Source: Pterobdella sp. o SKG-2022
Taxonomy: Eukaryota; Annelida; Clitellata; Hirudinida; Piscicolidae
NCBI GenBank assembly: GCA_964035795.1
Contig: OZ038325.1
Coordinates: forward strand, 5,337,163-5,401,162
Reading direction: 5' to 3'
Length of the DNA stretch: 64,000 nt
Under the pieces are notes generated by a model that was given only the letters and a program-made list of their open reading frames with translations, did no database searches and was not told the DNA's origin. This document shows positions 41,795 to 54,900 of the stretch, piece by piece (the first letter of the stretch is position 1; each line of letters starts with the position of its first letter). Made by a program: the position numbers and the translations under genes.

Positions 41795-42731
41795 GTCCAA
41801 ACGCTCAATAGTTTGAGTTGACGTCGAAACTGCTTTGCAAAGTTTTGATGCTGTTTTAGATTCACAACTTTGAGATTTATTCAGACAAAAAGTCTCATCT
41901 TTTCTAAATTTTTGGAAAAAAGTATTACTATGGTTGGCTTGAGCTTCTATACCACATTGATTATACCTGGTTATCAATTATATTTGACCTGTTTTAATCA
42001 TAATCGATCTAAATAGACTTAAAATACTAATGGGAATATTTTATAAAGTTAATTACACCAAAATTGAACCTCGTGTGATGAGTTTCATATTTTTTGTTTT
42101 CTCTCAAGCCAAGCGTAATTTTAAGATGCAAAGTATATGGTTAAAATTGATATAGTTTAAAATGTAAACTTAAAATAGGTTCATCTAACCTATTTTTGCC
42201 CAGCTCTGCATTGAAAAACCCATTAAGAGCGTTTGACTGAAAGAAGAGGCATAGTTTTATGTTTTTGAAGGGGCTTAAAGTATTATTTCGCATTATAACA
42301 AACAACTTTGTAAGGAGCTGTGTTGTTTGCTTGAATATTTATCTTTTTGAATTTCATTAAATCTTTGGTATTACCTATAATTTAAAATTAGTTTTTCACT
42401 TACATAAAAACTATTGACATCAACATATTTATAAAAAAGGCCTACCCTTCAGTTTTCGTGGTTTGCTCATATTAAGGATTTTCTGAACATCCAAATTAGT
42501 TTTGGCAAACTTTTTGAACTTTTCGGTGTCAATGAAATTGTTTATTTTACTATTTTGTTCTTTAAACTCCTTTTTTGATCGATTTTCATGTTTGGAAAAC
42601 CATTTCTGCATTCAAAAATTTTATTTATTGACATTTAAAACTTAATGAATTAAACAACAAAAACATGTATATATTCTTACCATCTCATTTTCACTAACTC
42701 TGTTTTTTCTTTTATAATTAATCCAATTCAT
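39386..42731 (-). CDS. Asparagine-rich protein with a PLDLS (CtBP-type) motif, 3 exons
   Basis: I do not recognise this family. Proposed exons: 42681-42731 (from ATG), 42446-42605 and 39386-41946. Together they encode about 923 residues with matching phases (0, 1). The short N-terminal part is highly basic (NYKRKNRVSEN, KWFSKHENRSKKE), like a nuclear or DNA-contacting segment. The long last exon is extremely rich in Asn and Asp, with runs of up to nine Asn encoded by AAT/AAC repeats, so most of it is probably disordered. Near the end (about 39704-39720) is NRPLDLSHK, the PxDLS sequence bound by the CtBP co-repressor. The C-terminus is Lys/Ser/Pro-rich with SPRWVD-stop. A transcriptional regulator is a reasonable inference, no more. 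The open frame at the 5' edge of the last exon has no ATG, which is why upstream exons were sought; the first exon is the least certain. Confidence 0.65.
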
Positions 42732-42992
42732 TTTTTGATCTTCAGACGAGTTTTTTTATCAAAGATATGATATAATTTTTAATGTTTACCTTTTCCCATT
42801 AAGTGATTAAAATTATTACTACGGTTTATATTAGATATAAAAGTATAATCCAATAAGTCAAAAAAATTTTGTGAACAATTTTTGGAAACAAAGTTTGAAA
42901 AAATGTATTTTATTTTTGAATAGAAATGAAAAAAGTTAAAACAGTATAAAAATATTTTTAACATAACTTGTATAAAAACAATTTGTCTGTTT

Positions 42993-43064
42993 GGCTCGTT
43001 GGTCTAGGGGTATGATTCTCGCTTAGGGTGCGAGAGGTCCCGGGTTCAAATCCCGGACGAGCCC
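42993..43064 (+). tRNA. tRNA-Pro (AGG)
   Basis: The 72-nt cloverleaf has acceptor GGCTCGT paired with ACGAGCC, an A box TGGTCTAGGGG, the anticodon loop CTTAGGG with anticodon AGG between a paired CTCGC/GCGAG stem, and the T arm CCGGG-TTCAAAT-CCCGG. The discriminator is C. A run of six T's within ten bases downstream is a normal RNA polymerase III terminator. No intron is present. It looks functional. Confidence 0.96.
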
Positions 43065-44130
43065 TAATTTTTTATATTTTCTTTATACAAGATTTAACTT
43101 TTTAGACGTTGAAATTAAAACTAGGAATGAAATCTAACTAACTTATTTTATATAAAAAACACGCACAGTTTTATCGTTTAAAAATTTAAGTTTGTCCTGC
43201 GCAAAGCCATCTGAAATTCTTTGTTTTTCAGACAATGTTTCAGGCTACTTTACTTGCTCAAGAACTATTTTTATTTTCTTCAATTGAGAAAAGTATTTTT
43301 AGGATAAATTTCAAAAAATAATGTCTGTCAAAAATAAAAATCATATTTCGTAATTTGATGTTTTAAAATGTGGCGTTTAATGAAAATAAATTTTGTAATA
43401 CTATTGGAACTTGATTATAAATGTTAGAATTTTGCAATACTTCAAACAATAAAAATGGTGTTCAATGTAAATTTAAGTAAAAAAGAATTGAAAAAGCCAA
43501 TAATATAAATAAAAAAAACCGTAGATTTAAAAGTGAAGTAAAGTCAATTTGAAAAATATGTTTGAAGAGCACCATATAAGCAGACAAAAATTCTGAAAGT
43601 TTATAATTAAAACAATACATCAACAAAACAAGTAGGAGCATAAGACATGGTTACAGATTCAAGCAAAGAACATTAAAGCCACATGAATGAAGATTCAAAC
43701 ATAAAAAAAGGCAGAATTAAAACGTTGAAAAAATATCAAATGAAAAAAATTATATTATGATTGTTATAAATTTTATGCAAATAAACATTTGAATTTACGA
43801 ACTTAAGATAGTTGAAAAAAGGTTAAAACGGGAAACGCAAGTTTCAACTATTTTCAACCTCAAAATCATTTAAAGGTCAGCATCAACATAATTGCCTTAT
43901 TAATTTCATTGCATAATCAAGAGTGCTAAACAAGATTGAAATGGAATAGAGCATGATAATTTTGAATGAATAAATGTATAAATGAGCGTATAAAGTTTCA
44001 ATATAAAACTACGTTCAATCTGCATAAGACCGCTGATGTGGGCTAGAACAAAATATCAAATAAAAACACGTGAAGGCATGATTAAAGGGACTTAATAAAA
44101 ATTAATAGCCTGTGATGGGTCTTAGAATGG
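43065..44130. other. Intergenic downstream of tRNA-Pro and iRhom
   Basis: AT-rich DNA of about 1.1 kb with no supportable gene, RNA or repeat. It must contain the iRhom 3' UTR. No clear minus-strand AATAAA was found close to the stop. Confidence 0.4.
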
Positions 44131-47100
44131 TTAAGATTGCGGCACTGATACCTCCATAGAAGAACAGAATGAGGGAGTTAAAGGAATGCAGTTCAGGAAG
44201 TGACAGAAAGAACACTGTTTAATAGGAAAATGATAAAACAACAAAAACAAACAGACAAACACAAGTATCAATAGACACAAACACACAGACGCCGATACGA
44301 TTCGGCCAGTCCTACCAAAACCTGTGAAGTTGACATACGGCATTAAAATAAAAGATGTCAAAAAGCCAACAATAAAACCAGAAATGTGTGCGTAGTTGTC
44401 TACCCATGGTAGCAAACCCACAAACAATAACATTAACAATAAACCACACAATTTAAACATGGCCATTCCAGGAGATAAAAGAACTTTCCAGCTGTATATC
44501 ACTTCCACAAACAAACAGGATAATATCCCGAACTGTGATCCTGAAGGGCCAGCCTGTATGTGTGTTAATTTTTTTGATGTTTCTAAGCGTCGATTTTTAT
44601 TCAAGCATTTCTAAACTAACAATATTCTGGTATTAAAGCTAAGTTTAAGAGCAAATAAAAAACACAAATGGAACGTGGCTATTTTTCAAAACTGCAATAT
44701 CGTTTTTGAATTACACTAGTATCAACTTTCAATGTTGATGGGTGCCGACGTGGATATGTAGTGGAATTACAAAAGCCTTGTTGAAGCTGATGAAAGCTAC
44801 TCAAGAATGTATACCTCAAAATAGATTATTTCAAACAAGTAGCGAGATATAAAATCGAGAACTCAATGGCTTATAACAAAGGAAGTTATGATAAAATCAG
44901 GAAAAAGTTGAAACAAACATAATACAATGAAAAAATGAAATTTCCAAAACTTAATATTGACCAACTAAATAATGGTACATAAAACGGCAAATCATCTCTA
45001 GCCTGAAAAATAGTCTCAGTGATGAAAAGAATTCAGCATATCTAAAATAGAAGCCAAAAATAATGGAAAGAAGATTAAAAAAAATAAACTAAGTTTTTTA
45101 GAAAAATTCTATGCTTTTTGTATTATTTTCCCTCAAAGCACCAAATGTGAAAAAATTTTAAATACATTAATAAAAGATTTTAAAGATACGTTTATTACAG
45201 TGAAACAGAGTAAAATTTTTGATAAGTACGTTCTTATCATAATTCATTATTAAAAGTACTGAAAAAAGCATTATTTAGAGGCCATAAAATATGTTGAAAA
45301 GAGTCTCATTTGAAAAATTCAAAAAAAATGTTTTCAACAAAAAAACTGGAACAAATAATAGAAAATTATAAGCCAAAAAATAAAAAAAAGAAATATACCG
45401 ACAGATTCAGAACAAGTTTTAGACAAGAAAAACGAAAAAATAAAAGTTACATAAGTATCCTTTTCAATCAATCAATCAAATCCTTTTTATAGCCCGTTTT
45501 CCTTTACCAAGAGTTGGGCTTTTTAAAAGTTCTATCTAGAAGTCAGCCTTTCCATTCAGAGCGATCGGGTGGATCCGCACAAACTATGTCTAGCTTTCTT
45601 TTATCATTCAATATGAGCTCAATCCAAGTCTTTTTGTGCCTACCAGGCTTCTTGCAAGTATCTAAATCCAACTTTCGCACCTAAGAAATCCAATCCACAC
45701 TACGCTCTACATGTCCGAACCATCTCATCCTGCTTGTACGAAGAACTACCTCAACATTCCGAATGCCAAGTTTTGAAAAGAGTGAGTGAGAGCAAACGTT
45801 ATCATTCGTTTTGATGTTGCACATATAGCAAATCATGGCAAGGTCATTTCGTCTAAGGCGGTTCAATGTGGAAACTGTTACGGGCCATGTTTCAGCAGCA
45901 TGTAACATAGCTCTTCTGACACAGATTGAATAGACACGGCCTTTGGTCAATAATGATAAATGACGATTAGCAAGGAGTGGAAGAAGTTGGCGAAATTTAG
46001 CCCAGGCACACTTACAACGTGTTATTGAAGCAAGCTCACATCCACCACTTGCAGATAACATATCTCCAAGATAGCGGAACTCTGGGACAACTTCCAGTTT
46101 TTCATCACCAATCATCACTTCCTTTACTAATCTCCCATCAACAGGCCGTGCGGTACCAAGGCAACGAGCGCATCGGAAGTTAAGATCCGAAGTTAGAGGA
46201 CCTTTTATCCCGCTTCATTTCTTGTGTACCCATTGCCTGCAGCCTCCACACTGAATAGCATTTCTACCCACACCTGCTTGGCATACACCAAAAGGATACT
46301 TCCCAGATTTTTTCAACACATCAAGGTTCGAACCAGAAACCATTAGCTTTGTTTTACCCATATTCACCCTCAACCCCTTTTTCTCGATCTCTGATCTCCA
46401 TGTTCTCAACTTCACTAATAGTTCATCCATGGATTGAGCACTTACCATTAAGTCATCAGCATACAAGATCTCCCAAGGGCAACCTGTACGTAACTCCATA
46501 GATAAAGCTTCCAGCACAATAACAACAAGTAATGGACTAAGAACAGAACCTTGATGGACACCTACCCGAACATCAAACGAGTTGCTATACTCATCACCAA
46601 CTCTCATCCTACTTCTCACTTCCTTGTACATGGATTGTACAATTCTCACAAGCCATTCATCAATTTTCATACATAAAAACTATGAACAGCCGATTAAAAA
46701 GAGCTTTCACCGGGAATAATGTAACCTTACACACCTACTCTAATACAAAGCTGGAAAACATCATGTGCCATGAGCAAAAAATAAACAAGATGAAAAAAAA
46801 GGTGTTCCCAGTTTTAATTGCATTTGTGACTCTAAAAAAGTATACATAGGAAAAACCAGGATCAACATAGCAACTTGAATGAAGCAACATAAGACTGATG
46901 TTGAATCCAATAAGTTAGATAAACACATTAGTGGCATAAGCAAACATGCAAGGAGCTGCAAAGCAGGATGTATCGACTAGGAGAACCCAAAAATTATAAA
47001 AATTTTCAAAGAAAAAGACAAAAATAGCTTACAAAAAACCTCACAATAAGGAAGAGTCTAAAAATACGGAAACAGAATTCAACCAAACATGGATACAATG

Positions 47101-48847
47101 ATCCCCAACTGACAGTAAAATCAAGCATGAGATCCTCTTCATTAAAAATACAAAAAACCAGAGAAACAAAATTGAAAAGCAGAAAAATTATCATAAATGG
47201 AGGATCAATAAACTAACAACATCCTATGAAATGAATAATAGCTTGCAATAAAACGCAGAAGATTCATAAATCAAACTTGAACAAAAAATTTTAACTAAGA
47301 TTGTTTGTGTCGACACAGCGCTGCTTTATGGCTGTGAGTCTTGAGCAATCAATAGAACGGCAACTAGATTAATCGATGGCACCTACACCAAGCTTTTATG
47401 ACCTGCCTTTAAAATTTCTTAAAGACCACGTCACCAACCAAAATCTCCACGGATATCTCCCAAAAGCCACCAATAAAACCAGAAAATGAGATTGGTCATT
47501 GCAAGCGACATGATGAAAAAAGCCCCTCTAAACTCGTGCTTTGACAAGCAGACAGAAGTAGAACCAACAAAGAATGAAAAAGAACAACTTTCGTTGATAC
47601 ACTGCTCAATGACACAAGCTGTAGTACAACCCAAAAACTCTGTACTGCAATGATTGACCACGAGCGCTGGAAGTCAAAAATTCGTGAAGTCTGGATTGGC
47701 GCCAAGCAGAGACAAAAGGAAATTACAGCTTTGCCATAAAACTCCAAAAATATCTCTGGTGGTTGGTGGCGTATGTTGCTCGAAGGACGTAGTTTTGACT
47801 CAAAAAAATATATAAAACTTCTGGCTAATCGTTTGAAAAATCGACATGGAGTTGATAAATGCATTATCATACATGACAGAAGCTTGCTAACGAGATAAAA
47901 TTTTTTTAAGAAAGCTCTCAAAGACTCATAGCGGGAGGGTGTTACATGGAACACATGGAAGTAGCCGATCTGGATTTTTGCTCAAAAGTTTGCTATAAAA
48001 CTGTTCTACCCCATTACATTTTGTTTAAAATGGCCTCAAAAGATGAAAAAAACCCAAACAAATGAAAAAGCTGAAAAAAAAAAATAAAAAAAATGAAAAT
48101 AAAAAAAATATTTTGTAAGTTAGCATCCAGGTTGCAACAAAGTAGAAATGGCCAAACCTACAACAGCCACCACATGCAACAAACCTTGCCTAATGTGCAC
48201 CAACTTTTCCGACAGACTAGAACTTAACAACTATGTGAAAAAAATGTTCCAAACTCAATATTCATTGCACCTACCTCCAAATGCAAGTTTGCATGTAAAA
48301 TTATTTTCAAAGTAGTATTTCCATTTATTTGCGTAATTGTACCTATCAAATTTTATATTTTCTATATCAAAAACATTAATTCAAATTTTTTTTATTTAAC
48401 TGACCACAACATAGTACGCATCATGACTCACCTCAACATGGTAGGGCACAAAGATAGAGCTGGTCAGTGAACCTCCAATACCACTAATTATATACACCAG
48501 CCCAACCCTCCACCATCCCAATAACTTTTCAACATCTCTCATCACAAATATTTGGAAAGCTATAGTCAACAGCAATTGCAGGATTCTGTGTGTTTGTGTG
48601 AGTATTCATGTAATAATGTATTTATATAAGAACGTTGGATAGATCAGTCACCATGACACGTAAATCAGTACAAGCTAATAAAGATAATACAGATTTTTTG
48701 TGAAGCAGTATAATCAAATAAGGATATTATGCATTTTTTATATACCCGGCATGCAAAAACAAAGAGGTCCAGAGACGATAGAAATGGTTGGGGTGTTCAG
48801 GATAGAAGAAGGGCAGCATGCCACATACGTCACTCAAACAGGTCTTT

Positions 48848-48919
<72 letters not shown>

Positions 48920-51900
48920 ACAAGTCAAGTAGGCTCTGTGAAACAGAATTTTTACTAGTATCAATTAAAAAATTTTATTAAAAATCGATTTAAAATTTTA
49001 AAGAAATATTAATTAACAATATAATAGTTTATTTAAAAAAAAAACATCCCAAGTAAGTAAATAAGTCGACCATTCTGAGGTTTTGGTTGCGGTACTGATT
49101 GGTTTCACAGGGCGCTACTCCAAGTGGAGAAAAGCATTTAGATAACTACAAAAAACGAACTTTAAACAAAACGAAATAATTCGTGTAACAAATATTTGGA
49201 AAAAAAGAAATTGAATTAAATAATGATGTTGAAAAAACCAAGTATATTTAGAAATTTTGAGAACAAAGAAACACGAGCGGCCTATGCAGAGATTGATGCA
49301 TCGACTCAAACATATGAAACTAAATTTAGCAAGCTTATGAATCATTTTTGAAATAAATTATAGGTTTTAAATGTTCTTTATTTTTTATTGAAAAAAAAAT
49401 CTAGAATTTTTGATAATTTATTTACATATAAAAAAATCTTACTTATCGTACAATCATCGGCTTCGTAGAATCTCGCCAAAGGAATGACGGTAATAAAAAT
49501 TAATGAAAAAAAATTGAGAAAGTTTTCAACAAAAAACCCACAAAAATTATTTTAAAATCCTCGTTAAGCTGATCACTATCATGTTTTAAAAATACATAAG
49601 ACCGAGCTCTTCAGTAAAACTGTGTTTTCTTTCATTTAAGGCAACTACCTCAGAATAAAGAGGCCTCAAGGAAGGTGTATGCGTGTTTGTGTGTTTGTGA
49701 GTGGCTAAACAGATGAATTTGAAAAAACTTGAAAATCCACCTGAGAGCACAAAGTAGCTTCAGGATGAAAGTACCCTCTTCTGAACTCACAATAGTCAGG
49801 TGTGGCTATGATGCAATCTCCATGAATGCCCACACAACAAGGTCTCCCTACCAAAGCACAAGTCATGTGTACCTCTTCAGATCTCCCGTTCTCTTCGCAC
49901 AACTACCGATATAATTGTAGATTGTGTGTATATGTTTCGTGTGCAGTGATGGCGTGTACATTGCAAATAGATAAAAAACAAAAAATAAAGCTCTCCAAAA
50001 TAGAAACTGACCGGCCAAAAAGTGAAATCAGTCTTGGACCATAATGACGTAGGTATGTTGGATTTCATGCAGTACCTGTGTATTTGTGTGTTATATATAA
50101 TTAAATATGCATATTAAACCATGAATGTGTTTTTAGTGCTTAACTTATCATCATCATCATTTTATTATAATCAGTTTTTTGATTTTTTTCAAAAGGTCAA
50201 TGACTTCTTCACATGACCTAACCCTTTCAAGGCCACCTTCAAATATTAAAAAAAGTCTACAACGAAAGTTTTTTCATCATGCCTTTCACTCTGTTATCGT
50301 CAACCTCAAAATTCCAAGCCTGTTTGCCCAATCATGATCTCATTTTTTTGAAACGTGACCCAGTCATCTCAAATGTCTTTGCCTTGCAACTTAAAAATCG
50401 TATGATTCAATACCAATTTAGCCATCAACTTTATGCACTCACCCCAGCAGCCAGCTGGATACAGCACAGCATTCAATAACCCGTCTTTTTGCATAACTTA
50501 AATTGCCCTATCAACGGATCTTACCAACCAAATTTCCAAACCAAATGTCATGACAGGTCTCATACATATTTCATGTGTGCCTTTCACCGAACAACATAGA
50601 AAACATACTGCTGGATCACTTCAAGCACAGCCCTATTATTTGTGTGTCAGATAGTTAACTTCCTCCAACATCAAATTTTCCGGTATCTATCTTTAATTTA
50701 AGTCCATGTTTTTTCACCAATGTATATAGATTTCACTGCATAAACCAGCCTTTCTAAAACCATTTTCTTCTAAGCCCCATTTAAACTTTTCTAGCATCTT
50801 ATCAAAGAGCCCCTCCAAGTTCATAAAACAAACAAAAAACTCCATACTTTTTCAAGGTGGTTTTCCTACATTCAGCTAAAATTAAAACTTATGCTTCTGC
50901 TTGTCATAAAGTCAAATTGCGTTTTGTCAACTTTTGCAATTCTTTTCAGCTCGAACAACTTTTCAAATCCCTTCATATCATACTCTGAAGCCCAACACCA
51001 CGAAAACTACCACAGCCATTAACGTTACATTTCTAATAAATGAGAGCCATTGGTCTTCCATTTATAGGAAATGTCTTTTCTATCGAAAATTTTTTTACTT
51101 TTTTGCAATTATAACTTGCTTCCACATTGTGAAGCAGCTAGGTGCTTCTTGACAACCCCAGTTGGTCCTCTGGTCTTGCCATTCTTTATGATCCCTAATT
51201 CTTTCACCAATTCTTCACAAAAAATGTTTTTAGGAGCTTTTATAGCAAAATTTCATATTTAAACCATGAATTTTGTTCATCGCTTTTATTCTACAAATCT
51301 TTCATGATCTTGGAAACTTTTGTCTTTATATCATATTTCAAAGATTTCCACACTTATGTTCGGTATGATTCAGCTAGCACATGTATCATAACTTTAAAAT
51401 AGTTCCTATGTGCAAACCATGTTTAATATAACAAGATTAAAAAATAATGAGAATTAAACCCTAACACGATGTCGTGAACTTTTAGTTAAATATATAATTT
51501 TATATAAATATTAAACCATGGACATTTTTGTCTTAGTAATGTATATAAAATATCAAATTGTTTGTTATTAAATAAAAGAATTAATCACTTGGGATCTTGA
51601 CCACAAACGGTCCTATTGTACCACGTGGCCAGTGTTTCCTGTTTTATATTATAACTCATTGTAATGTAATGTGAAGCGGTATTTATAAAATGCTTTTTTT
51701 CCTAAATCAAAACACTTGCTAAAAATTAAATGTAGCATAAACACACTGTGAAACAGGTGCTAAATTTGGGCCCATGCGGGATTGAACCCGGTAACTTTAG
51801 ATAATTAGTCTAATGCTCTACCAGCTGAACTATACGGGCCGACATTAAAAACAATGAGACAAAAACTTATTTACTTAAAAAATATCAATAAAAACATTCT

Positions 51901-54900
51901 CAATTACAAAGAATAAAATCCCATGTGAAGAAACCTGAACTAAAATATACCGGGCATTCCTTCTTGCTCTTTTGCACGCATCCAGACATGTCGTTATATA
52001 TGCAACATCCACTCTTGCTCTCTTCTTTGCGCCTCTCCTCCATTCTAAGTTGTTTAGCATATATTTACTATGAATCGAGGATGTAGAAATAATTATTATA
52101 ACAAGTTTCGCTTTTTGATTTTTCAACAAAATCTTTAACGAAAAAATATTTTGTTGTAAAACTGAAGCTAGAAAAATAATTTCATGAAATTATAACATAG
52201 AAATAAATTATATTTGAAGTTATTCAACTTTTTTCACAAATAACAACTCAACCGCGAATTTTTTCTATGAGAGAAAATCATTATATTTTTTAATCAAAGG
52301 CAATTTCAAAAAAATTATAATTAAGTGTTTCACTCTGGCTAAACCTTCCCAGTCACAAAAAATGGCGGTCCGAAGGTTTTGAACTAGCATTTTCAAGTCT
52401 AGACTCTTGGATGATCATTCCAGAACACTGATTTTTGCCAAATTCATGGTGCTGCTTGCTTGGACTTATGAGTTTTCAAATTAAGCTTTGTGTCATTAAA
52501 TTGATATAGAAATAACATCAAATGAATTAATAATATTTCAAATATTTTTAGTGTTTTGATATCTGATCAACATCGACATGCAAGGTTCTAAACTAATGCC
52601 ACACAAACTGGTTCTCTTCCACCAAAACGCTTCTTACAAATTAACGGATTTTTTTGCAAAGCATTGAAACTGAAATCCATTATTTCCATTGAAAAGGCTT
52701 TTTCTGTCACAAAAAAATTATTACGTCCCATTCTAATGCCAAAAAAATCTATTCCTCAACCAAGCGAGATCTTCTTAATCGCTAAAAGTGACCAACTTCA
52801 AGGTCGATCTTTTATGAAAAAATACCGTCAAAAAAACGGGCTATAAAAAATTTTATTTATTGAACGATTGATAACAGTGGCTTCAATGACCTTGCAAAGA
52901 CGTTGTTATCAGTCCTCATGCAAGGAGAGTGCTTTGCCCCCAAATGGATCAGATCACCCTGTTGTTTCGTTATTATTCTTAATCTTATTAATATTAATCT
53001 TATTATAAAATGTACTCATAATATTTTTTTTATTATTGTTGTTAATTTTTATTATTTTTTATTAATATTTATCGATATTAATATTTAATACTTACATTAT
53101 TTATTGTTTTTTATTTATTAGTATAGAATAATGAGTTAATTTATTATTGTTAACATCATTATCTATATTCAACCTGCCTAGGACCAATCCACATATTGCT
53201 CTGCTCATAATAATGGACTTTCTCTATCGTTAGTGATGTCATGAGTACCTGGAAGAAAATATGAAATATAATAAAAACTGTAAGTAACAAAGTAGGCAAT
53301 GAACTGAACTTGAAACGAAATAACGAAAAAAACCTATAATCAATCAATCAAATCCTTTTTATAGCCCGTTTTCCTTTACCAAGAGTTGGGCTTTTTGAAA
53401 GTTCTATCTAGAAGTCAGCCTTTCCATTCAGAGCGATCGGGTGGATCCGCACAAACCATGTCTAGCTTTCTTTTATCATTCAATATGAGCTCATTCCAAG
53501 TCATTTTGTGCCTACCAGGCTTCTTGCAAGTATCTAAATCCAACTTTCGCCCCTAAGAAATCCAATCCACACTACGCTCTACATGTCCGAACCATCTCAT
53601 CCTGCTTGTACGAAGAACTACCTCAACATTCCGAATGCCAAGTTTTGAAAAGAGTGAGTGAGAGCAAACGTTATCATTCGTTTTGATGTTGCACATCTAG
53701 CAAATCATGGCAAGGTCATTTCGTCTAAGGCGGTTCAATGTGGAAACTGTTACGGGCCATGTTTCAGCAGCATGTAACATAGCTCTTCTGACACAGATTG
53801 AATAGACACGGCCTCTGGTCAATAATGATAAATGACGATTAGCAAGGAGTGGAAGAAGTTGGCGAAATTTAGCCCAGGCACACTTACAACGTGTTATTGA
53901 AGCAAGCTCACATCCACCACTTGCAGATAACATATCTCCAAGATAGCGGAACTCTGGGACAACTTCCAGTTTTTCATCACCAATCATCACTTCCTTTACT
54001 AATCTCCCATCAACAGGCCGTGCGGTACCAAGGCAACGAGCGCATCGGAAGTTAAGATCCGAAGTTAGAGGACCTTTTATCCCGCTTCATTTCTTGTGTA
54101 CCCATTGCCTGCAGCCTCCACACTGAATAGCATTTCTACCCACACCTGCTTGGCATACACCAAAAGGATACTTCCCAGATTTTTTCAACACATCAAGGTT
54201 CGAACCAGAAACCATTAGCTTTGTTTTACCCATATTCACCCTCAACCCCTTTTTCTCGATCTCTGATCTCCATGTTCTCAACTTCACTAATAGTTCATCC
54301 ATGGATTGAGCACTTACCATTAAGTCATCAGCATACAAGATCTCCCAAGGGCAACCTGTACGTAACTCCATAGATAAAGCTTCCAGCACAATAACAACAA
54401 GTAATGGACTAAGAACAGAACCTTGATGGACACCTACCCGAACATCAAACGAGTTGCTATACTCATCACCAACTCTCATCCTACTTCTCACTTCCTTGTA
54501 CATGGATTGTACAATTCTCACAAGCCATTCATCAATTTTCAATTTACGCATACTCCACCAAATCACTTCTCGTGGCACTCTGTCAAAGGCTATGAAGGGA
54601 AGCAAATAGTTTTCAAAGAAGTTATCGAAAATCTCAAATATTGGAAGATTAAGAGTTTAAAGATATTCTAATAAACAACACACTTGAATGTTAACATAAT
54701 CATAAATCCTCAACATTGAGGAAACCATATGAACAACAGACAATAGCACTGATTAAGAAATAACAGTAGCAACGTCTCGACTGTTACACACTTCGGCAAC
54801 AAAAAGTTTCTGAACACATTAAATTAAAACGACACGAGTTCCAAACCTCGCCGCTCAATTAAAAAAGTTGTCGTGACGTCTGGTCATTCCAAAAGAAGCG

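Noticed and set aside
48700..48981. Cys-Val repeat ORFs on both strands
   Set aside because: They are translations of the TG/CA microsatellite and antisense of an iRhom exon.
51769..51840. Functional tRNA-Ile gene
   Set aside because: The T stem lacks one base and the 3' side continues into a SINE-like tail shared with another copy.
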